64,000 nt of DNA, taken from Impatiens glandulifera. Lineage: Eukaryota; Streptophyta; Magnoliopsida; Ericales; Balsaminaceae. A model generated the notes under the pieces. It had not been told where the DNA came from. It did no database searches and saw only the letters and a list, made by a program, of their open reading frames with translations. Below, one piece after another: positions 49,069 through 60,399 of the stretch (position 1 is its first letter; every line of letters starts with the position of its first letter). The DNA lies in contig NC_061863.1 in NCBI RefSeq assembly GCF_907164915.1, positions 3,960,340-4,024,339 of the forward strand, in the 5' to 3' direction. A program made the translations under genes and the position numbers.

Positions 49069-52000
49069 ATGTCTTCATCGGCGATTCGCCGCACAAAAGA
49101 ACGTAGCATCAGTGTAGGAAGAGTACTTCCTTCAGCTACATCGAAAACATTCAAACCCTTAAGTCCAGTACCATTCACTAATGGAACTGGAGAATCCCTG
49201 AAGAAATCTACCGGAATTGAAAACTCACGGAATACATCCAGAGGCCGTGCGACGATTCTCACAACCCAGAAACCAGTTCTTCTTCCCATGCCGAGAATCG
49301 ACAAGACGTCTTCTGTTTCTCAGGGTGATGGAAAGGATCTACGTTTCAGACGTTCAACATCTTCGGCTCCAAGAGGTAGGAGTTCTAGTCCTTCTGATTT
49401 TACTCGAGTTTTATCAGATATGCGTAAGAGTAGGGTTTCGATTGATAGAGATATTCATGGGTCTACATTAGTTGGTGGGAAGAGTGTGAGTGGAGTGAAA
49501 GGTTCTGATTTACAAAAGAAGGGTTCTTTAAGGATCCTGAAACCGAAATCAAGTGAAATTGATGGCAGTAGATCTAATAGTGTTCATGTTTTGGAGAAAA
49601 GTCGTAGCCTTAATGAGTCTAGTGTTCTAGATCAACCCAAAAGAGACAATGATTTGAGCTCGAATAATACACTGAAATCGTGTTCATCTAGCTCTGTAGA
49701 AAGGACTAGCATGAGTAATAATTCAGTTGATGTGGCTGTTAAGACTGCAAATTGTGTCGATTTGGATGTTAAACAGTCTGGTGGGAAAGCTCCGATTAGT
49801 TCTAAGGTAACCGAGGTGCCAAAACAGAAAGTTGTGACAGAAGAAGCTGGTGGTGGTCGGAGTATGAACAAATATCCGAGCAAGCTTCATGAGAAGCTAG
49901 CTTTTCTGGAAGGGAAGGTTAAGAGAATAGCATCTGATATCAAGAGAACGAAAGAGATGCTGGATCACAATAATCCTGATGCCTCAAAGTTTATACTGTC
50001 TGATATTCAAGAAAAGATTTCAGGAATTGAGAAGGCAATGGGTCAAGTCGGAATTTGTGCTGATGCTAAGACCGATGTTACAAAAGCAAGTGATATTGAA
50101 AATGGCGTGCATAATGCGAAAAATTCTGTTAAAGGTCTAAGCACTGAAGAACTAGAGGCACGGCTTTTTCCTCATCATAGATTACTTAGAGACAGGAGTT
50201 CATCGGGATCAGTAGTAGGAAGCACCATTGATCAATCAAAAACTGAGGAAAAATCATCGAGTCTTATTGATGGGACTTCCATTGCAAAGGATTTCCTGGC
50301 ATCTATAAACAAGGAAAAGCCATCAAAGGTGACAATGAGAGGAGAATGTGGAAGCCTTCAGTCCTCCAACACTCATGAAACAGATGTTTGTATTAGCTCA
50401 GCAATTCAGGAGTCCTCTTCAGATATTGTATTGGCCAATCAGTTTGATACTCAAGAGAACAAGGCCTCAACGATGGTTGAAGATGAAACAGATGATAGTT
50501 ACCTCTACAAGTTACATAATATTGGATCCAAGACTTCAACAGGAGGATGGTTTGTTTCAGAAGGTGAAGCTGTTCTTCTTGCCCATGATGATAGTTCTTG
50601 TTCCTTCTATGACATTGCCAACAGTGAGGTACAAATTTATGTTACATTTTGATTCGAATTTGACAATTATATTTGATATTGCAAAATCCTTTCCATATTA
50701 TGAGCTGAATTTTAACCATTGTTTCAGGAGAAAGCTGAATATAAACCCCCTGTTAGACTCTCTTCGAATTTATGGAAAGATTGCTGGATAATTCGTGCCC
50801 CTGGCTCTGACGGTTGTGCACAACGATATGTAGTGGCAGCATCTGCTGGCAATACGAAGGAATCAGGATTTTGCTCATGGGATTTCTATACAAAAGATGT
50901 GAAAGCTTTCCATATTGAAGAAGACAAGTCTACTAAGAAGATAAATAGAACAGCATTGGCTCCTCTACCAAACAACAACATATTACAAAGAGAAACCGAT
51001 TTGAGTTTCCCACAATGGTGGCATAAACCATGCGGACCTCTTATGGTTTCGGCTGCTAGCTCTCAGAAATCTGTAAGAATCTATGATATTCGTGATGGTG
51101 AGGAAATGATGAACTGGGAAGTACAAAGGCCAGTTTTGACAATGGATTATTCGAGTTCTCTCCAATGGAGAAACAGAGACAAAGTTGTTGTTGCAGAATG
51201 TGAAGGTATTTCTTTGTGGGATGTTAGTTCTCCCAGCTCTCAATCATTGGTGTATGTTCGTTCGTCCGGTAAGAAAATAACCGCTCTTCATGTGAATAAT
51301 ACTGATGCTGAGCTTGGTGGTGGAGTTAGACAAAGGTAACAACTTTTTCAATTGGATTATTTAAAATACTTTTTATTTAAACTAACCTAACTCGATAGAT
51401 AGTTCAAGTGGAAAGAGTCTTATGTAACATAAACCAAAGAACTGAAGTTCAAATTGGGGTTACGATAGATTCCTCACATGAACAAAACCCTTGTTTTAAA
51501 ATTAAATGTAATATGATTTGATGGTTTGAATGATTGATAATATCATAACAAAAGATACCATTTTTTGTTATTAAATATAAAATATTTTTTCATAATATAG
51601 TTGTATTGTTTTACTTGGATAACCGAATTTTGAATAACTTACAAATTTTGCAGAGCTAGTTCTTCGGAAACAGAAGGACACGACGGAGTTTTCTGCACAA
51701 CGGATTTGATAAACGTACTTGATTTTCGTACTCCATCTGGCGTTGGGATAAAAATGCCGAAGCTGGGAATCAATGCACAATGTGTTTTTTCTCGTGGGGA
51801 TTCTGTTTATATCGGTTGCATAAATTCGAGAGGAAGAAATCAACCTCATTCTCCTTCGTCTTTGTCCCAAATACAACAATTCTCGATAAGGAAACAGAGT
51901 ATGACGAACGTTTACACGCTTCCAGAATCAAGCACGATAACTCAAGTTTGGGGAAATTCAAATTTTGTGATGGGTGTTTGTGAACTCGGGCTTCATGTAT

Positions 52001-52161
52001 TCGAATGTAGTAATGATGTTTCTCCGATTGATGACGAGTTGTTGAATGCGAGGGAAGTTATTGGACCGGAAGATATGGACTCTCCTTCGTTTGATTATCT
52101 ATCGTCGAGGGTCTTGATTATATCGAGAGACAGACCTGCTGTTTGGAGCCACTTGTTTTAG
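49069..52161 (+). CDS. KIN14B-interacting protein-like (At4g14310-type), WD40-like C-terminus
   Basis: Three exons: 49069-50628, 50728-51335 and 51654-52161, giving 891 residues. The second junction splits an Arg codon (AG|A). The start MSSSAIRRTKERS matches the family N-terminus as I recall it, so the in-frame Met at 48844 was not used. The first 300 residues are Ser/Arg-rich and disordered. A coiled coil follows at about residues 265-330 (LHEKLAFLEGKVKRIASDIK). From about residue 480 to the end the protein is a beta-propeller-like region (GGWFVSEGEAVLLAHDD, SVRIYDIRDGEEMMNWEVQ, GISLWDVSSPSSQSLV). The Arabidopsis relative is named for binding the kinesin KIN14B, which acts with actin in chloroplast positioning. 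This gene and the WEB-family gene at 8.5-10.2 kb thus both touch that topic, but they are 39 kb apart. Confidence 0.9.
51397..51485 (+). repeat. Degenerate tRNA-like SINE scrap in intron 2 of the KIN14B-interacting-type gene
   Basis: TAGTTCAAGTGG is a good A-box match and GAAGTTCAAATTGG, about 40 bp on, a B-box-like match. The stretch between holds AAGAGTCTTA, also present in the scrap at 3680-3775. Confidence 0.45.
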
Positions 52162-52883
52162 TTCTTGATTGTATTCGAAGGACCGAACTTGCAGTGTTGT
52201 CGAGGTGAGTTGCATGGTTTTCACTTTTCGAGATGCATTTTCGCTATTTTCGCTATTTTTGTGTTTGTGGTTGTGGGTGTGTGCTGGTTTATCATGTATG
52301 ATTTTGAAGGATTAGTTTTCATGATGATCTATGGACTTATCCATGGTTTTTGAACGATTAGAAATCTTCGCGAGATGATGTTTGGTTGTAGTTTGTTCAT
52401 TTGTTTAAAAGTCTTGTCTAAGAGATTTAAAGATCTAGTGTTTGATTTTTAATAAAAATGTCACAAGTTAAAAAGAAAGGTAACGATTGAGAATAGTTTA
52501 AAAAATCAGTTCCACTAAGGTTTTGTTTTCTTGTCCTCTTACGGTATTTTCTATTAGAATTAGCTAATTACTTACAAGTTTTGTTTATATTTGATTCTAT
52601 TTCTACATAAATCTCATGAGTCCGGCATGAATGAATGATTAGAGTTTTATGATGATAAAATATTAAAGAAATCAAAGAAATCATTGATTTATCTTATATT
52701 TTAATTATGTTCTATATATTAATTAATTTTTAAGTTTTCTCATGCTAGTTATATTTTCTATTCTTAATATAAATTAATAAATTATTATAAATTTACTCAT
52801 TCAATCAATAATATTATTTCAATTTTTTTTCATAACTTAATCATTTCTATTCTTGTTTATATTATCAATTCTTAAATTTAACT
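52162..52883. other. 3' flank of the KIN14B-interacting-type gene and likely eroded 5' LTR of copia C
   Basis: The first part is T-rich 3' untranslated DNA. The 5' LTR of element C should end near 52883, just before its primer-binding site, but I found no matching 3' copy, so I cannot set its limits. Confidence 0.4.
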
Positions 52884-55800
52884 TGGTATTAGAGTTTATA
52901 AGGGAAATCTCCCAAAAACAATTTTAATGAAAAAACAATATCTCTTCTCAATTATACCAATAATAACTGAAAACGTAAAGTTTGATAAACATAACTATAT
53001 CTATTGTAAATCTTAAAAGTTAGTCATATTATGATAAATTATGATTTTATGGATATAGTAGAAGGAAATCTTAAAACTTCTCACAATTTTTTTCAAAAAA
53101 CAGATGATCAAAAAAATACAATTCAAATAAATAACCTGAAATTTAAACAATGGTGTATCCAAGATGAAAGCTACTTGCTTGGCTCTTTTCAACACTGACC
53201 GACGAGATTCATCAACAAGTCTCAAAATCATCTTCTACGCAAAACTTCGGGAAACCCTAGAGAATATCTATGTTTCTAAATCAAAGAGACGATTATCTCA
53301 GTTACGGAGTAACTTCTCCGTAACTTCTAAAAGCACACAAAGGTAGTGACTCTCTTCTTAACTTCATTCAACATATCAGAAACCTGAAAGATGCACTTAT
53401 CGTTGTTGGACAATATGTTTTTGATCAAGATCTGCAACTAACTCTACTCAACGGGATCGAAGACGAATTTAAGTCGATGATATGTGCTCTAACTTTCGGA
53501 TAAAATCAATCGTTTAATGAGATGACAAACATCCTTCTAAATCATGAACAACGAATCATATTCAAGAAAAGAAAATTCATTACAAAAGCATTTCGCCCTT
53601 AGACGTTTCGGCAAATATTGCTTATATTTATGAGTATGGAGGCGGAAAGAACCAAAGATACCTGAGACAATAATCGTCCGCAATGTAATTTTTGTCATAA
53701 AATTTGTCATCGCTCCAAAATTTATTTTTATAATCCACCTTGTCAAATGTGTAATGTACAAGCACATAGTGCTCTCGAGTTCCCTCATTTTAATCTTTCC
53801 ACAAATTCTACAACAATGTTTGTTACATTTTCTACTATTGTAGATCCCACTTGGTGTCCAAATTCAGGTATTACCGATCATATTACTTTTGATCTTAATA
53901 ATCTACACGTACATGCTCCTTATAAAAGTACTCAAACTATTAAAGTCGGAAATGATATATCTCTGAATATTTATAATATTGTTACCACTAAAACTTTAAA
54001 TCAACAAAATATCTCTACTTATGTAATATGTTACATGTTTTGGATATTACTAAAAATCTGATGAGTGTCGCGAAATTTTCATCAAATAATAACGTGTTTT
54101 TAGAATTCCACCCGAATGTTTGTCTTCTATTAAAAACCGAGATACGAAGACAAAATGTTTCTTAAGAGATTACTCAATGACATACTTTATTTCAACATGT
54201 TCTAATAAACAAGTGTTTATTAGTATTCGATCTCCGGCTCAAATTTGACATTGACGACTTGAACATTCATTTAGCGCTACTACATCTTTAGTTATATCAA
54301 ACTTTAAATTACCAGTTTCAAGTAGTAATACTATTTTTGTGTGGATCATGTCAATATGAGAAAATACATAAACTACATTTTCTGACGTCTAAATCTACAT
54401 CTATTACTCATTTAGACCTAATTCATTCGGATGTTTGGGGATCTACTCCTAAATTTTTGTCTACTGGTTGTCGTTATTTCGTACATTTTGTGGATGATTT
54501 TAACAAATTCACATGGATATATCCTCTAAAGAAAAAAAAAGTCGTAAAATTTGAATACGTTTATCAAATTTCTTCGACTTGTTGAAAATTTGTTTAGTTG
54601 TAAAATCAAAATATTGCAAACTAATTGTGAAGGAGAAAATAAAATTTTAAACCATTAACGAATAATAATGGTATTTTACATCGTTTATCTTGCCCAAAAA
54701 ATACTAGTTTGCAAACTAATTTAGTCGTAACGAATAATAATTTGTATTTTACATTGTTGAAAATTTGTTTAGTCGTAAAATCAAAATATTGCAAACTAAT
54801 TTGTTCTAATATTGAATACTAGTTCTTAAAACGGTATTGCTGAACAAAAAATTTGTCACATTACAGAAACTAGTCTCACTTTATTGGCTCATGCATTTGT
54901 GGCACTACATTATTGAAGTGAAGTTTTTGAAACGGCCACATATCTTATCAATCGTCTTCCTATTCCGACATTACATCAACGTTCACCATTCAAGACTATA
55001 TTTAACTTTTCTTCTTTCTATGATTTTTTAAAGACATTTTGAGTTTTCTTTCTATCCACTCACACAACCGTTCAATCAATATAAACTTGATTTTCATACT
55101 ACTGAATGTGGTTTCCTTGGTTACCGCTCATCTCACAAAAGTTATAAGTGTCTTCATATTCTGTCTGGACGAATGTTTATCTATCGACATGTCACTTTTG
55201 ACGAAATCGATTTTCATTTTAAAAGTAAGGACCTTGTTCATTTGTCTAAACCACCTAAAGATAATTAGACATCTCTTCCAACAACTGTACTTAATTCATC
55301 AATACTACCTCTATTATCTCATATCACTTTATCGTTTCTACCATCACCCTTTTCGACCTCCACAACATCACCAAACACAATATCATCTTTTTCTACTACT
55401 ATTACTGTTCATTCAAACACAAAAAATTATCACAACATTTAATGCACATAAATCTTCTACTCATTAAATGATCACACACAACAAAGAACGATTTATGTCT
55501 TCATCAGCTCTAACTACTAATTCTTTCGATACTACACCTACGTGTTTACCAAAGCTAATAAAGATTCACAATGACGTCTTTCCAAGACAAATAAATATAA
55601 TGCTTTATTTAGAACAAAACATGATCTCTTTTTCCTCGTACACCATCTCATAATCTTGTTGGATTTAAATGAGTTTTCAAACTCAAGCATAAAGTTGATA
55701 GGTCTATTGATCAAAATAAATCACATCTTGTGGCTAAAGTATTTCATCAACAACAATGTATTGATTATGAATAGACATACAATCATGTGTCAAAACCCAC

Positions 55801-55994
55801 TATTATGCGTGTTATTCTTTCTTTTGAAATATCTTATCAATGGTTCATTCATCAACTTGATATTTTCTTTGGGGAAAACGATTAGAATTATTTCATTAAA
55901 ATTCCAAAAGTGAGAAGTCAGAAATCAAAGATAGACAACCTAACTATGATTAATGATGATAAAAAACTAATTCGTAGCATTCATATATTCTAAA

Positions 55995-56725
55995 AAAATA
56001 GAGATTTTTTACAAACAGAAAAAATTACATTCAAACATAAACATTTCAGCTCGCATTTTTGCATGTCATTTATTTTCATTGAGAGGTCTTCTTCCACTTC
56101 ATTTTCCCCTTCCTCTGACGATGAAAAAAGATTGTACTGAAGAGGATGATGAATATTGATGTTTCTAACTTTGAATTATCTTTTTGTACAAGCCTGTTTT
56201 GATTTGATAGAAAAATTGTTTGTGAGAATTTCAGAGCTTTTACCTTAGTTATCTTTAACTTGAATTTTCTATGTTCTTGTCTTCTTTATCTTCGTTTTCA
56301 GCTTCAGACTCCACATCGGTTTTGTAATTTTTTTTTTATCGGTTTTAAAATTCTCCATTTTATCTTTGAAATTCTGAGTGTTTCTTCTTGAGTTTACTCA
56401 ACAACAACTTTAGGTTCATCTCATATTTCCATCATGATACTTTGATTTATAACAAATTTTCTTTTCCACTTCACCTTGATTCCCTTTATTTTCTTTCCTT
56501 CACTGTTTTTACTTTTTCCAAGAATCCTTCTTACTTTCTTCTACAACTGTTTGATCTTTGAGTTTAACATCATCTGTTTCCTTCTTTTTCTTTTTTACTT
56601 ATTGGTTTCTGGTTTTTTGCTCTTCTTCTTTATTTTTATCACATTTATTATGGAGAAAAGTGTTACAAAAAAAACATCTTTTTGGTCTTTACTCATAAGA
56701 AATCTTCATGACAAAATGTGGCCTC
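55995..56725 (-). pseudogene. K/E-rich protein-coding-like fragment inside the chimeric retroposon
   Basis: The minus strand is rich in AAG, GAA and GAG codons over about 600 bp, with short frames such as KKSKKPETNK, DDVKLKDQTVVEES and SSEEGENEVEEDLSM broken by stops and frame changes. Downstream the composition turns T-rich like a 3' untranslated region. This fits a retroposed piece of an mRNA for a Lys/Glu-rich protein, but such composition is weak evidence and I do not recognise a parent gene. Confidence 0.35.
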
Positions 56726-56729
56726 AAGG

Positions 56730-56851
56730 GGGTTAAGCACATAGCCCGCAAACACACTTCATTTTAATCAGGCGCAGAACTTGTCGTCTGACGGGCTCAA
56801 ACCTAAAACCTCTCAAGGAGTTTGGAGATATCCATCTCTTGAATTACTAAT
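56730..56851 (-). repeat. SINE copy 2, 3'-truncated
   Basis: On the minus strand this reads CAAGAGATGGATATC, then GGTTTGAGCCCGTC, ACAAGTTCTGCGCCTG, GTGTGTTTGCGGGCTA and GCTTAACCC, in the same order as 8009-8111. The B box has one change. Similarity stops after GCTTAACCC. Confidence 0.85.
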
Positions 56852-58442
56852 ATCAACTTGATATTAGTAATGCATTTCTTCATTGGTCTTTACAAGAAAA
56901 AGTTTACATGGCACAACCACTCGGTTTTATCCATCAAAAATTTTCTAATCATACATGCAAACTTCATCAAACAATTCACGGTCTTAAATAGTCTCCTCAT
57001 GCTTAGTATGCTACTCTCTGAATTGGAGTGAGGATCTGCTATCCCAAAAGAATGTCCCACTTGTTGTCTCAAAGATCAAATCGATGTCATTTTGATAAAT
57101 GAGACAAATAAAAAAATTATATATATGACATAAATCCTAAATCCTAAACCCTAAAAAATTATATATATGACATTTTATTTTAATATTCAATTTTTTCTTT
57201 TCTCTCTTCTCTCTCCACTCTCTCTTTTAAGACAACAAGTGAGACAGTCTCTTAGGACAACAGATCCGAATTCCTCTAAACTGCTATACTATCTCTTAAT
57301 TTTATATAATCGAAATCTGACACAACTCTCTCTTCACGTATTATGCACCTTAAATAACCGTACTTTTTAGTATATGTGGACGATATTATTTTCACATTCA
57401 ACTTTAAATCGTTTCTAACAAAAAAAAATATTTCAATTAATAAACTATTCTCTGTTAAAGATTTACATCAATTACATTACTTTTTAGAATGAAAATCACT
57501 TGTACCAAAGATGACTTATTTCTTCGTAAGTTCAAATATGTTAACGATATTCCCACTCAAGCTTATATGCTTCAAACAAAGACATTACACACTGCCATCT
57601 CTACTGGTTTATCTCTTTCTAAACATGATAGTGATCATTTATCTTAGTTGTTTCTTTATCAAGATATAGTAGGCGTTTTACAATATCCTACACGCACTTG
57701 TCCTGAGTTAGCCGTTATTATTGTCAATCAAGTTTGTCAATTCATGCAAACTCCACCTCTTTTCATTGGGGAGCAGTTAAACATATTTTTCGTTATCTTC
57801 ATCATACTCCTCTTCATGAGATATTTCTTCGTCCAATTTTACAAATCACTCTTGTTACCTACTCTGAGTCTGATTGAGCGGGATGTCCTGATGATCAAAA
57901 TTCAACAACTGGATTTTATATTTTTCTATGTGACAACCTCGTTTCTTGAAACTCTAAGAAACAACAAGTAATTGCTCGCTCACTTAGTACTGAATCTGAA
58001 TATCAATCTATGCTTAGTAACAACCTCATTTCTTGAATTCAATCTATATACTTAGTGAATTTCGAGTTTCACTTTCTTCTTCACTAGTTCTATGGTGTAA
58101 TATTATTGGTGTCGCATTCTTATCAGTCAACCCGGTATTTAATGCTCGCACTTCAAGTAACAAATGATTATGTTTTTTTATTATTTTTATATTTTAAAAA
58201 TAATTATGATAGTAATGATAAATGTGACAAATATTAATTTAAAAAAATAATAACTCAATAAAGGAATTCTAAGTAATAATACTTAAAAAGATCAACTATT
58301 CATCTTCTCACATATTGTCAACAGGTGGTTGATAGTCAAGACTAAGTTTAATTTATAATTGTAGGTAATTAATAAGTTAAGTCGTTAAGATAAAATATGG
58401 TTTTGTATAATTTTATCAATAAAGATATATAAATTGTGAGTT

Positions 58443-58552
58443 TTGAAAAGAAAAAAAAAGATTATGAAAGATGTACCGAAAGTTGATTCGCAACAGGATC
58501 ATAAGAATGGAGTTCAGAAATTTAGGGTAAAACTCTTGGCCGAGAATGGAGG
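58443..58552 (+). pseudogene. Open-frame fragment interrupted by the solo LTR
   Basis: The frame runs MKDVPKVDSQQDHKN then VQKFRVKLLAENGG up to the LTR. On the far side of the LTR, after the second GGAGG, the same frame goes on as QDTMNVLCQVLHLIDQN for about 20 codons before a stop. The joined frame is open for more than 55 codons across the insertion point, suggesting a gene or older element was hit. I do not recognise the protein. Chance is possible at this length. Confidence 0.35.
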
Positions 58553-59607
58553 TGTAACAACCTTGACTCTTACTTTACTTAGACCGAGTGCTGGATTTTT
58601 AAAAACGTATATATTTAAGCGGAAAACAGAAACATTTGCGGAAGAGTTATAAAATTATGATTGTCATTACAAAACCCGACCCTTTTAAAAACAACAAAGG
58701 CCCTTTTCATTAAAGTAATTACAACTTGGTTCCTTAATACAAAACATTGGGTCATTAAGTGCCAGATCTTAAAAGCACTTGAAATATAAAACATTGAGTC
58801 ATTAAGTGCCAGACCTTAAAAACACTTGAAATACATATGTCCCTCCTCCCACACACACGCCTCCCCTGCACCCTGCACACCCTCCAAGCCTCCCTTCATG
58901 GATCAACAGAATGATTTGGTTGTGTACCTACACCACACAAGTATAGTGAGTCTAAAGACCCAGCAAGCATATTTTGAAGAGTATATAAAAAGCCAAGTAA
59001 AAGCTGACTAATATTGATGTGTTGCCTTTGTAAAACTATTTATAAAATGGTTAGAACAGAAACATCCTTGAGCACATACTGACCCTTTACGTTTCAGAGC
59101 TGATCCTGAAAGTTAGGAATCCTATTGAGCACATAGTTGAAAGGGCACTCTTCGGAGTCTATCCCTAAAGTCCACAACCTGAATAGACATTTGTCTGTGT
59201 GGGTAGGATCTTCTAGAGCTCGTCCCAGAAGTCCAGTCCCAATAGAACCCCCAACACATATTTTTGGTTTCAGACTACCAGAGCTCAACCTGGCTAGCCT
59301 TCTGCCCAGATCCATCTAGTTCATAACTCATTGTCCACAAAAACGTATAATACTTTTGGAAAAATAGAACTTACCTTTGAAACAGATCATGCCTTTGAAA
59401 ACAGTATATACTTTGCAAATACAGATTATATAAACAAGTGTGGGTTTCTAAAGATGAGTTGAGAAAAGAACTTGTCTTATGAGATGACCTTGCTGTTATG
59501 TTATGATCCTGCTCCTAAAGGTGCTATAGTCTTGCTTCTAAAAGTGTGCCTCTGGCTTTCTTAGTAGAGAGATGGTGGAAAAAAATATAATGAAGGAAGG
59601 GGTGCCC

Positions 59608-59615
59608 TATATATA
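59608..59615 (+). promoter_or_regulatory. Putative TATA box of the solo LTR
   Basis: CCCTATATATAGTACT in an otherwise TA-poor part of the LTR, in the LTR's own orientation. It lies about 780 bp before the LTR end and just before the 93-bp repeats. Confidence 0.45.
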
Positions 59616-59631
59616 GTACTAAAAGAAAACT

Positions 59632-60162
59632 GGTCACCTGTTTGTCACCTGTTGGGTTTACTAATATAATAATAAAAAGGGATGGTCACCTGCCTGTCTT
59701 AGTCATGGGCTAACAAAAGATGGCTGGTCACCTGCTTGTCATCACTTCAGTATAATAATATAATAATACAAAGGGCCGGTCACCTGCTTGTCTTAGGCAT
59801 GGGCTAATAAAAATGGCTGGTCACCTGCTTGTCATCACTTAAGTATAATAATATAATAATACAAAGGGCTTGTCACCTGCTTGTCTTAGGCATGGGCTAA
59901 TAAAAATGGCTGGTCACCTGCTTGTCATCACTTAAGTATAATAATATAATAATACAAAGGGCTTGTCACATGCTTGTCTTAAGCATGGACTAATAAAAAT
60001 GACTGGTCACCTGTTTGTCATCACTTAAGTATAATAATATAATAATACAAAGGGCTTGTCACCTGCTTGTCTTAGGCATGGGCTAATAAAAATGGCTGGT
60101 CACCTGCTTGTCATCACTTAAGTATATAATATAATAATACAAAGGCCTCGTCACCTGCTTGT
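59632..60162 (+). repeat. 93-bp tandem repeat inside the solo LTR, about 5.7 copies
   Basis: GGTCAC at 59632, 59726, 59819, 59912, 60005 and 60098 marks the starts; spacing is 94 and then 93 bp four times. Each unit contains two GGTCACCTGCTTGTC-like halves separated by a TAATATAATAATACAAAG stretch and a GGCATGGGCTAATAA stretch. The inner copies are nearly identical, so the array is young or homogenised. Confidence 0.95.
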
Positions 60163-60200
60163 CATAAGAAAAGAGGGTTGAATAAATATAAACAGTCGGA

Positions 60201-60315
60201 CTCCCCGGTCAGACCCCTCGGTCGTGACATAGATTTTCTCTCGGTCGGACCCCTCGGTCGTGACATAGATTTAACCTCGGTCGGACCCCCTCGGTCGTGA
60301 CATAGATTTAACCTC
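60201..60315 (+). repeat. 36-bp tandem repeat inside the solo LTR, three copies
   Basis: CTCGGTCGTGACATAGATTT recurs with a 36-bp period (unit starts at 60207, 60243 and 60279), the third unit with one extra C. Between these words is CGGTCGGACCCC. Confidence 0.93.
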
Positions 60316-60399
60316 GGCCCCGATTTGACCTGGGCCCTTGGTTTCTGCCTAGACCGAAGTTTACTCGGTCTAAAATGAAATTTTGGGTGTGACAGGAGG

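Larger units (their letters stand above)
55865..56851 (-). mobile_element. SINE-headed chimeric retroposon, 987 bp, inserted in the RT of copia C
   Basis: ATCAACTTGATATT occurs at 55851-55864 and again at 56852-56865. Without the insert and one copy, the RT frame of copia C reads straight through (WFIHQLDI then SNAFLH), so this is a true insertion with a 14-bp target duplication, typical of LINE-driven retroposition. Read on the minus strand, the insert begins with about 115 bp of the SINE family seen at 7938-8166, then switches to unrelated, K/E-rich DNA. About 56160-56040 reads SSEEGENEVEEDLSMKIND on the minus strand. The left edge lacks a clear poly-T, so the 3' end of the retroposon is eroded or atypical. 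Confidence 0.75.
52884..58170 (+). pseudogene. Ty1/copia element C, heavily decayed gag-pol
   Basis: A decayed primer-binding site (TGGTATTAGAG) at 52884 is followed in the plus strand by gag pieces (53164-53510, LLNFIQHIRNLKDALIVVGQ), a zinc-knuckle scrap, a protease remnant (NSGITDHITFDLNNLHVHA at about 53860-53920), a pre-integrase and integrase (54330-54590, LIHSDVWGSTPKF), integrase C-terminal blocks (54830-55230), RT blocks split by an insertion at 55865-56851 (YQWFIHQLDI before, SNAFLH and VYMAQPLGFIHQKF after), LVYVDDIIF at about 57365, and RNase H (about 57870-58010). Frames change constantly and stops are frequent. No LTR pair or target duplication could be read; the 3' end seems truncated near 58170. 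It is clearly the oldest of the three copia elements. Confidence 0.85.
58553..60394 (+). mobile_element. Solo LTR, 1,842 bp, with GGAGG target duplication
   Basis: The unit begins TGTAACAACCTTGACTC and ends TTTTGGGTGTGACA, thus TG...CA. GGAGG precedes it at 58548-58552 and follows it at 60395-60399, a perfect 5-bp target duplication. No gag-pol, primer-binding site or second LTR is present, so an LTR retrotransposon was reduced to one LTR by recombination. The length suggests a Ty3/gypsy element rather than copia. A TATA box (TATATATA, 59608-59615) sits in the middle. The 3' part consists of two tandem repeats (93 bp and 36 bp). Confidence 0.85.

Noticed and set aside
56476..56736. 86-codon plus-strand frame rich in Phe and Leu
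   Set aside because: Plus-strand shadow of the Lys/Glu-rich minus-strand fragment inside the chimeric retroposon. It looks like membrane segments only because Lys/Glu codons read as Phe/Leu in reverse.
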